Below are positions 1 to 5,369 of a stretch of DNA of 8,717 nt, in pieces (position 1 is the first letter of the stretch; each line of letters opens with the position of its first letter). The notes beneath the pieces are model-generated. The model had not been told where the DNA came from and did no database searches. It worked only from the letters and a program-made list of their open reading frames with translations. This DNA comes from DXYV01 sp045543215. GTDB lineage: Bacteria > Bacillota > Clostridia > Oscillospirales > Oscillospiraceae. The DNA lies in the NCBI GenBank assembly GCA_045543215.1, contig JAZQMD010000147.1:1-8717 (forward strand), read 5' to 3'. The position numbers and the translations under genes were made by a program.

Positions 1-1
1 T

Positions 2-145
2 CAGATTTTGATCGTTGTGGAGGTTACTGTACAAATATTACTGCCGGGCGAGACTTTAGAGTTGCCAGTCTCTACCCAGGTATGCGTGGCAGAGACCATT
101 ATTGTGGGTGAAGTGCCCCAAACTTATTTTCAATTGGAGCAATGA
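2..145 (+). CDS. yunB: YunB-like sporulation protein, 3' end only
   Basis: An open frame enters from the left edge and ends at TGA 143-145, giving 47 C-terminal residues. The tail contains a valine-rich strand, then a PGET segment, then AETIIVGEVPQTYFQLEQ. The IVGEVPxTY ending resembles the C-terminus of YunB, a protein of the SigE regulon in Bacillus needed for normal spore formation. The match is from memory of the family; the N-terminal part, including any membrane anchor, is outside the window. The stop lies 7 bases before the chosen ligA start, so the two genes are probably cotranscribed. A sporulation gene here agrees with the spore-coat gene on the other side of ligA. The reading frame is secure but the family name is only moderately so. 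Confidence 0.6.
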   Translation, partial: QILIVVEVTVQILLPGETLELPVSTQVCVAETIIVGEVPQTYFQLEQ

Positions 146-152
146 GACAGGT

Positions 153-2126
153 ATGCAAATAAAAGAAGAGATTGAATCGCTCCGGGTAGAACTGGAGAAG
201 CATAACTATAATTACTATGTCAAGGATGCCCCTACCATTTCAGACTTTGAATATGACCAATTACTCCGCCGCCTGGAGGAATTGGAAAGGGAACATCCGG
301 AGTTTATTACACCTGATTCTCCCACACAGCGGGTTGGAGGTAAGGTGGCAGAGGGGTTTGCCCAAGTAGAGCATAGGGTTGCTTTGGAAAGCCTTCAGGA
401 CGTCTTTGATACAACGGAACTGGAGGATTTCGACCGACGCGTACGAGAATCGGCCCAGCATGTGTCTTATTTGGTGGAGCCTAAAGTTGACGGCTTGTCC
501 GTGGCGCTTGAATATGAGAATGGACGATTTGTCCGGGGGGCTACACGTGGAGACGGGCATGTAGGTGAGGATGTGACCGAAAACCTGCGCACCATTCGCT
601 CCATACCTATGAGTCTAGAAAACGCACCCTCACGGCTTATCGTCCGTGGAGAGGTCTTTATGCCGCGGAAGGTTTTTGAACAGCTCAACGCTCAACGGGA
701 GATGAGGGGAGAAGCTCTTTTGGCGAATCCTCGCAATGCAGCCGCCGGTTCAATGCGGCAACTTGATCCAAGGATCACCGCAGCCCGAAAGCTGGACATG
801 CTTGTGTTTAACATTCAATATCCAGAGGACTTAGAATTTATGTTGGATAGTGAGGCTTTGGACTGGTTGGAAGGACTTCGCTTTAAGGTGATCTCCCGGA
901 CAAAGGCCAGTTCTATTCACGATGCCGCCAAGGAAATCCAGAGAATTGGGGAGCTGCGCGAGGAATATCCCTTTGACATTGATGGCGCAGTTGTAAAGCT
1001 GGATTACCTTCAGGAGAGGGCCAAGCTGGGCAGTACGGCCAAATTTCCCCGGTGGGCAGCCGCCTTTAAATATCCGCCAGAGCAAAAGGAGACAGTAGTA
1101 GAGGATATTGTGGTACAAGTGGGACGAACTGGAGTACTCACGCCCAAAGCGGTGGTTTTGCCTGTCCGACTGGCGGGAACTACTGTGACAAATGCCACAC
1201 TTCACAACAGGGATTTTATTGTGGAAAAGGACATCCGTATTGGGGACTGTGTGGTTGTTCGGAAGGCTGGGGAGATTATCCCTGAAATTGTTTCTGTAGT
1301 CAAAGAGAAGCGACCGGAGGGCACGCAGCCATATGAATTTCCGAAGCAATGCCCTGTATGCGGTGCGTCGGTAATGCAAGAGGAAGATGGTGCCTATATC
1401 CGCTGCACAGGTGCTGAGTGCCCTGCTCAGTTGCTGCGCAACCTGGTTCACTTTGCTTCCCGGGATGCGATGGATATTGAAGGGCTTGGTCCCGCTGTGG
1501 TAGAGGCTTTAATCAATGCCCAGCTGATTAAAACACCAGCTGACCTATATCATTTAGAGGCCAGCCAAGTTGCACAGCTAGAGCGTATGGGGGAAAAGTC
1601 AGCAGCCAATCTTGTGGATGCCATTGATCAATCCCGGAAAAACGATTTATCAAAGCTGCTTTTTGGTTTTGGTATCCGGCAGGTGGGACAAAAGGCAGCC
1701 AAAGTACTGGCTGCAAAATTTGGTTCTATGGATGCGCTGCAAAAGGCTTCCTTGGCGCAATTGACCGCCATTCCGGATATTGGGGCAATTACCGCGCACT
1801 CAGTAAGAGAGTGGCTGGATAGTCCTCAGGGAGATCATCTGGTTCGGGCTTTGGCTCAGTCCGGAGTGAATATGGAGAGCTTTGAGACTCCTGCCACAGA
1901 CCAACTAGCTGGCTTGACCTTTGTACTCACGGGAGAGCTGTCCGCATTCACCCGTAAGGAAGCAGAGGAGAAACTGGAATCGCTTGGGGCAAAGGTATCC
2001 AAATCTGTGTCCAAAAAGACCAGCTATGTGGTGGCGGGGGAGGACGCAGGCTCTAAGCTGAGAAAGGCCCAGGAATTAGGCATTCAAATTTTGGATGAGG
2101 ATGCTTTTCTGCGTCTGCTTAATTAG
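153..2126 (+). CDS. ligA: NAD+-dependent DNA ligase LigA
   Basis: This cytoplasmic enzyme seals 3'-OH/5'-phosphate nicks in duplex DNA during replication and repair, using NAD+ as the adenylate donor. I place the start at ATG 153 (657 aa), where the protein begins MQIKEEIESLRVELEKHNYN like other LigA proteins. An in-frame ATG at 102 would add 17 unrelated residues and overlap the upstream gene. Visible parts in the 657-residue numbering are: domain Ia with NYYVKDAP and EYDQL (~18-40); the adenylation motif EPKVDGLS with nucleophile Lys111; the OB-fold (~315-390); a four-cysteine zinc finger (Cys400, 403, 418, 423); helix-hairpin-helix repeats (~435-570); and a C-terminal BRCT domain (~583-657) starting LAGLTFVLTGEL. 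Length and architecture are complete and normal. The ribosome-binding site is weak: GGAG is 13 bases upstream. Close spacing to the gene before it suggests translational coupling. Confidence 0.98.
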   Translation: MQIKEEIESLRVELEKHNYNYYVKDAPTISDFEYDQLLRRLEELEREHPEFITPDSPTQRVGGKVAEGFAQVEHRVALESLQDVFDTTELEDFDRRVRESAQHVSYLVEPKVDGLSVALEYENGRFVRGATRGDGHVGEDVTENLRTIRSIPMSLENAPSRLIVRGEVFMPRKVFEQLNAQREMRGEALLANPRNAAAGSMRQLDPRITAARKLDMLVFNIQYPEDLEFMLDSEALDWLEGLRFKVISRTKASSIHDAAKEIQRIGELREEYPFDIDGAVVKLDYLQERAKLGSTAKFPRWAAAFKYPPEQKETVVEDIVVQVGRTGVLTPKAVVLPVRLAGTTVTNATLHNRDFIVEKDIRIGDCVVVRKAGEIIPEIVSVVKEKRPEGTQPYEFPKQCPVCGASVMQEEDGAYIRCTGAECPAQLLRNLVHFASRDAMDIEGLGPAVVEALINAQLIKTPADLYHLEASQVAQLERMGEKSAANLVDAIDQSRKNDLSKLLFGFGIRQVGQKAAKVLAAKFGSMDALQKASLAQLTAIPDIGAITAHSVREWLDSPQGDHLVRALAQSGVNMESFETPATDQLAGLTFVLTGELSAFTRKEAEEKLESLGAKVSKSVSKKTSYVVAGEDAGSKLRKAQELGIQILDEDAFLRLLN

Positions 2127-2172
2127 GAATAATCGAGCGTACTTGAAATATTTTAGGTAGTTTAACAGGCTG

Positions 2173-2204
2173 AGAGGCCGCCGCAGTTGCGGCGGCCTCT
2201 TTTT
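2173..2204 (+). terminator. Intrinsic terminator of ligA
   Basis: A perfect 13-bp GC-rich stem (2173-2185 with 2188-2200) has a two-base GT tip, in practice a small loop, and is followed by TTTT and then an A-run. It lies 47 bases past the ligA stop. The convergent cotJC remnant ends 16 bases further on. On the minus strand the stem is not followed by a T-run, so it mainly serves ligA. Confidence 0.93.
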
Positions 2205-2219
2205 AAAAAATTTAGTTTT

Positions 2220-2738
2220 TTATTTGTCAAAGGCAGGGTTGTAGAGATAGACATTCTTTTGATTCATCTTTTCTTTGGCAAGCTCTACTGCTTCACCAAA
2301 GCGTTGGAAATGAACGATTTCGCGCTCCCTCAGGAAACGGATAGCATTGTTAACATCGGGATCATCGGAAAGACGAAGGATATTGTCATAGGTGACCCGG
2401 GCCTTTTGTTCTGCGGCCATATCTTCAGTAAGGTCGCAGATTACATCCCCTTTCACACCGATAGTAGCGGCTGTCCAAGGGGTACCAGACGCAAACTGAG
2501 GATAGACACCAGTGGTGTGATCTACAAAATATGGAGCAAAATCCGCAATACGGGCATCCTGGTCGGAAATATTGCGAGTCAACTGGTGGACGATGGCTCC
2601 AACCATCTCCAGATGGCCCAGTTCTTCAGTACCGATATCAGTCAGTAATCCTTTTAACTCTGGATAAGGCATGGAGAACCGCTGACTTAGATAACGCAGG
2701 GAAGCGGCCAACTCTCCGTCTGGTCCACCATACATCAA
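2220..2738 (-). pseudogene. cotJC: CotJC-type spore-coat manganese catalase, 5'-truncated by element insertion
   Basis: The product belongs to the dimanganese catalase family and resembles CotJC, a spore-coat component; the family breaks down H2O2. The open frame gives at most 172 residues from TTG 2738. Similarity to CotJC begins abruptly at YGGPDGELAASLRYLSQRF, which in Bacillus CotJC is about residue 29, so ~27 N-terminal residues are missing. The expected metal ligands are all present (172-residue numbering): Glu9 in DGEL, Glu39 and His42 in EELGH, Glu110 in AAEQKAR, and Glu140/His143 in REIVH. The frame upstream of YGG belongs to the element and reads LLIILHSLLM, unlike CotJC. A protein could still start at TTG 2738 or ATG 2735, but no good ribosome-binding site is visible and the native promoter is gone. 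The missing 5' part is probably at the far end of the element, so the gene may be split rather than dead. Confidence 0.85.
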
Positions 2739-2756
2739 TAAACTATGAAGAATGAT
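2732..2756. other. Left element-chromosome junction (attL or attR) inside cotJC
   Basis: On the minus strand, sequence encoding conserved CotJC residues starts at TATGGTGGACCA (from 2732 downward). Everything to its right is element DNA leading straight into the integrase stop codon at 2756-2758. Large serine integrases usually sit next to their own attachment site, which supports this as the recombination point. The exact crossover dinucleotide cannot be set without the other junction or an uninterrupted relative. Confidence 0.7.
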
Positions 2757-4261
2757 TAAAAGACAAGGCGGTAGGTAATAGATAAAATACTCTCGGCTTT
2801 ACTAAAGGTGCAACGCTCAACGACAGTGTTAATGGAATCATATTTTTGCTCAAGGGTGGTGTCAGGGGAGAGGAGAACATCCAAGGAGGCAGAAATCTGA
2901 CGGCGGAGGAGGGCAGTGGAATCTACGGTCATATCATTGGCGCGCAGAACAGCAATTCGTTTTGTAATTGTCTCTTCCTCCTGTGAAAGGAGTTGTTTCA
3001 TTTGAGCATATTCCTCAACGGTGTCTGCACCGTTTAAAAATGCCTCACGGAGCCGTTCTTTTTTTCTGGAGAGGTTAAAAAGGCTGCGCTCTAAGGTAGC
3101 TAATTCTTTGGCCCCATCATCATTTTTATGAATTACCTTGAAAGATAGTTTGGCATCGGTCATAGCATCTGTGCGTAGACGGTTGAGAACAACTTCATGG
3201 AGTAAATCAACTCTGATGTGCTGGGAGTGCTTGCAGCTACCTCTGACATAGTTGTTACATTTAAAGTAATGTGGTTTTGCAAAAATGAGCGTGCATCCAC
3301 AGGCAGCACAGCGAACAATTCCAGAGAGCCAGTCCTTACGGTCAAAGGTAGGCCGTCCGTGATACTTAGTTAAAGCTTTCTGTTTACGGATGCGTTCTTG
3401 GACTGCGTCCCAAGTATCCTGGTCTATCAGTGGTTCATGCCCGGAATCAGCCAAAATAATATGTTCATTGTCAAAGTCTCGGCGGGTGCGGCCGGTAGGA
3501 TTCCAACGTAGCTTACCAATATAAGCAGGATTACGTAAGATGTATTCTACAGTTCGATTTTCAAAACGATTTCCCCGGTGGGTAGTTATCCCTTGATCGT
3601 TTAGCCATTTGGCAAGTTGGAAAAACCCCTCTCCAGATAAATAACGGTCGAAAAGGTCTTTTACGAGTACTGCCTCTTCAGGAACAGGAATAAGAGTATT
3701 GTTCTCCACTCGATAGCCAAAACAAGGCGTGGCCTGAAGTTCACCACGACGGGCCTTTTCACTCATGCCACGCTTGACTTCCTCCGCAAGGTTAATGGAG
3801 TAGTATTCATCCATGGCTTCAATCAATGCCTCAATGATGACGGACATTTTGTCATCCCCGACTGGCTCAGAAACGGAGATCACTTCTATGCCAAGCTGCT
3901 TACGCAACATGGATTTGTAAACCACTGAATCTTCACGGTTACGAGCAAAGCGAGAAAACTTCCAGAGAAGAATAGCATCAAAAGGCTTTGGCCTTGTTTT
4001 TGCTAGGCCAATCATCTGATTAAAGTTATTGCGCTTTACAGTCTTTTTGCCACTAATCCCTTCGTCAATGAAGATAAATTCATCTAAGATAATATAGCCA
4101 TGGGAAGCGGCATACTTGCGTATCTCCACTAGTTGAGCCTCCGGGGAGTATTCTGCTTGGTCATCGGTAGATACACGAATGTATGCTGCTGCAATCTTTA
4201 ACTCCATAGAAGGGGCGGGGGATATAGCCTTTAGGTTTACTGAACCTGTAGAAGAGGGCAT
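2756..4261 (-). CDS. Large serine recombinase (integrase/excisionase of the element)
   Basis: This cytoplasmic site-specific DNA recombinase should integrate and excise the element through a 5'-phosphoserine intermediate. The 501-residue protein has the family layout. The catalytic resolvase domain (~22-165) carries YIRVSTDDQ (nucleophile Ser31) and KFSRFARNRED (catalytic arginines near 104 and 107). A recombinase DNA-binding domain follows (~175-300) with PCFGYR and RNPAYIGKLRW. Next come a zinc ribbon (Cys318, 321, 335, 343) and a C-terminal coiled-coil segment (~385-440). The start at 4261 is preceded by AAGGTGAT at good spacing; the internal Met19 has no such site. The gene sits at the element edge and reads into the cotJC remnant. 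It shares a ~100-bp upstream region with the divergent hicAB locus, so the palindrome there may affect both. I see no convincing promoter of its own. Prophage and integrative conjugative element integrases cannot be told apart by this gene alone. Confidence 0.95.
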   Translation of the reverse strand: MPSSTGSVNLKAISPAPSMELKIAAAYIRVSTDDQAEYSPEAQLVEIRKYAASHGYIILDEFIFIDEGISGKKTVKRNNFNQMIGLAKTRPKPFDAILLWKFSRFARNREDSVVYKSMLRKQLGIEVISVSEPVGDDKMSVIIEALIEAMDEYYSINLAEEVKRGMSEKARRGELQATPCFGYRVENNTLIPVPEEAVLVKDLFDRYLSGEGFFQLAKWLNDQGITTHRGNRFENRTVEYILRNPAYIGKLRWNPTGRTRRDFDNEHIILADSGHEPLIDQDTWDAVQERIRKQKALTKYHGRPTFDRKDWLSGIVRCAACGCTLIFAKPHYFKCNNYVRGSCKHSQHIRVDLLHEVVLNRLRTDAMTDAKLSFKVIHKNDDGAKELATLERSLFNLSRKKERLREAFLNGADTVEEYAQMKQLLSQEEETITKRIAVLRANDMTVDSTALLRRQISASLDVLLSPDTTLEQKYDSINTVVERCTFSKAESILSITYRLVF

Positions 4262-4308
4262 AGGATCACCTTCAGAAAATATGTAATGGGATTATCCGTA
4301 AATAAAAG

Positions 4309-4337
4309 TTGACACACGTATTAATACGTGTTAATCT
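4309..4337 (+). promoter_or_regulatory. Promoter of the hicAB locus
   Basis: A perfect -35 (TTGACA, 4309-4314) is separated by exactly 17 bases from the -10 TAATCT (4332-4337). The hicA GTG start lies 26 bases beyond the -10, after AGAGGAGTGG. This fits a housekeeping sigma-factor promoter. The whole spacer is occupied by the palindrome listed separately. Confidence 0.8.
4314..4331. promoter_or_regulatory. 18-bp perfect palindrome, probable HicB operator
   Basis: ACACGTATTAATACGTGT is a perfect 18-bp inverted repeat with no spacer. It fills the interval between the -35 and -10 of the hicAB promoter. HicB antitoxins with DNA-binding C-termini commonly autoregulate their operon by binding such a site, and a dimer bound here would block RNA polymerase. 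Binding by this HicB is an inference from position and symmetry. Confidence 0.72.
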
Positions 4338-4363
4338 AAAGAAAGAAAAGAGGAGTGGAACCA

Positions 4364-4550
4364 GTGCGGTACAGTGAGCTAGAAAAAGAGATACGTAGAA
4401 TTAAATGCACTGTAGTTAGGGAAGGTGCGAACCACACAATTTGGTATAGTCCGATAACTGGGAAAACATTCCCTATTAGTAGACACAAAACGGAAGAAGG
4501 TTCCTGCGGGGACTCTTAAATCTATCAAGCGGGACGCAGGACTAAAATAG
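4364..4550 (+). pseudogene. hicA: HicA mRNA-interferase toxin, frameshifted
   Basis: HicA toxins are small double-stranded-RNA-binding-fold ribonucleases that cut mRNA and are neutralised by HicB. From GTG 4364 the frame reads VRYSELEKEIRRIKCTVVREGANHTIWYSPITGKTFPISRHKTEE, clear HicA sequence with the catalytic His in GANH (residue 24). The frame then runs into an unrelated GSCGDS tail and stops at TAA 4517-4519 (51 codons). Dropping one G near 4499-4500 restores the normal ending VPAGTLKSIKRDAGLK and a stop at 4548-4550, giving 62 residues. This is therefore a one-base insertion in otherwise well-preserved coding sequence. The catalytic His remains, but the last strand-helix part is lost, so toxin activity is doubtful. 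A sequencing error or a recoding event is possible. A good site, AGAGGAGTGG, precedes the GTG. hicB starts 18 bases after the ancestral stop. Confidence 0.88.
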
Positions 4551-4568
4551 CAAGGAAGGAGTAATTGT

Positions 4569-4964
4569 ATGCCAAAGTATGTTTATCCCGCAATATTCAC
4601 CCCGGAAGATGGTGGGTATTCCATCCGATTTCCAGATTTTGAAAGTTGCTATACTTCAGCAAAGACTTTGGAGGAGGGAATGGAGATGGCAAACGATGTT
4701 CTGTGTCTAACGCTTTATGGGCTGGAGGAGGACGGAGGGGTAATTCCCAAAGCGTCCGGCGTGAAAGCAATCCAAACAGAGGCTGAAGAATTTGTGACAC
4801 TAATAAGCTGCGACACGATTGAATATCGAAAATTTTATGATAACAGAGCCATCAAAAAAACACTTACCATACCAGCATGGCTTAACACTATGGCAGAACG
4901 CGAAGGAGTTAATTTTTCCGTGACGCTTCAGACAGCATTAAAGCGTGAATTGAACATTCAATGA
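4569..4964 (+). CDS. hicB: HicB-family antitoxin
   Basis: The 131-residue protein is the antitoxin partner of HicA and probable repressor of its own operon. The N-terminal half shows the HicB partial RNase-H-like fold: KYVYPAIFTPEDGGYSIRFPDFESCYTSAKTLEEGMEMANDVL (~3-46). A linker follows, then a C-terminal DNA-binding segment (~93-131) with IPAWLNTMAEREGVNFSVTLQTALKREL, which resembles a ribbon-helix-helix motif. The start at 4569 has a near-ideal AAGGAAGGAG 7 bases upstream. The gene is intact, unlike its toxin gene, so the element may keep it as an anti-toxin against related HicA proteins or as a regulator. A decayed second copy of its 3' end lies at 7311-7349. Confidence 0.9.
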   Translation: MPKYVYPAIFTPEDGGYSIRFPDFESCYTSAKTLEEGMEMANDVLCLTLYGLEEDGGVIPKASGVKAIQTEAEEFVTLISCDTIEYRKFYDNRAIKKTLTIPAWLNTMAEREGVNFSVTLQTALKRELNIQ

Positions 4965-4974
4965 CCGCATTTTG

Positions 4975-5000
4975 CCCCGGCTACTATACCGGGGTATTGT
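4975..5000 (+). terminator. Hairpin after hicB, probable terminator
   Basis: CCCCGG (4975-4980) pairs with CCGGGG (4989-4994) across an 8-base loop and is followed by the T-rich stretch TATTGTTTATTT. It begins 10 bases after the hicB stop. The T-run is interrupted, so efficiency may be moderate. A diverged copy of this region follows the hicB stump near 7358-7385. Confidence 0.65.
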
Positions 5001-5049
5001 TTATTTCTGTTTGGAGACACAATATGCTAACGGTACGAATAAAAGGCAG

Positions 5050-5079
5050 AAACCGTCACCCTGGTTGGTGACGGTTTTT
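5050..5079 (+). terminator. Strong intrinsic terminator, second after hicB
   Basis: An 11-bp perfect stem, AAACCGTCACC (5050-5060) with GGTGACGGTTT (5067-5077), has a six-base loop CTGGTT and runs into TTTTTC on the plus strand. It lies about 85 bases past the hicB stop. Read on the minus strand, the same stem is followed by CTGCCTTTTATT, so it could also stop a minus-strand transcript from the promoter at 5144-5172, though less well. Confidence 0.85.
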
Positions 5080-5369
5080 CTCTCTGAAATAAACTAACAT
5101 TTGTTTGGGCTAACCGCTTGTCGCAGTGCCCTTCTATCTTTTCAGTATAACCGCCAAATATAAGTTTGTCAATGCCTCTGCCTTACCTGGGCTTTCCGCT
5201 CCCTAAAACATTACCGCCCATGAAAATGCCGTATTGGAGGATAGTCCGGGGAGGTTTTTTATCTTAAACAACTGTTAAAGATATTTTCCGAAAGAATATA
5301 TTTTTAAAAAGAGACTAAATTCGACATAAAAGCGATAAAAAGGATTTACAAAAAATATAATAGAATGAC
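5080..5369. other. Gene-free stretch between hicB terminators and the SNIPE-like gene
   Basis: No supported coding sequence lies here on either strand. The left part holds the minus-strand promoter described separately. At 5262-5281 there is an imperfect inverted repeat (TCTTAAACA and TGTTAAAGA around AC). The last 90 bases before the SNIPE-like stop codon are very AT-rich. I see no clear GC-rich terminator for the minus-strand SNIPE-like gene. Confidence 0.6.
5144..5172 (-). promoter_or_regulatory. Near-consensus minus-strand promoter with no gene behind it
   Basis: On the minus strand a perfect TTGACA (5172-5167) is followed after exactly 17 bases by TATACT (5149-5144), five of six positions matching the -10 consensus. 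Transcription would start near 5137 and run left. Within about 60 bases it meets the 11-bp hairpin at 5077-5050, and beyond that the hicB 3' end in antisense. No supported reading frame with a start and ribosome-binding site follows. It may drive a short RNA, or be a relic of a lost gene. Confidence 0.65.

Noticed and set aside
102..152. ligA beginning at the upstream ATG 102
   Set aside because: The extra 17 residues do not resemble any LigA start and overlap the upstream YunB-like frame; ATG 153 matches the family N-terminus.
831..1451. 206-codon minus-strand open frame inside ligA
   Set aside because: It is an antisense shadow of a well-conserved gene, with no ribosome-binding site or recognisable protein features.
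2187..2648. 153-codon plus-strand open frame opposite cotJC
   Set aside because: It is the complement of the conserved catalase remnant, begins in the ligA terminator, and its product has no recognisable features.
4490..4520. Programmed ribosomal frameshift in hicA
   Set aside because: There is no classic slippery heptamer and HicA is not known to use recoding, so a plain one-base insertion or sequencing error is simpler.
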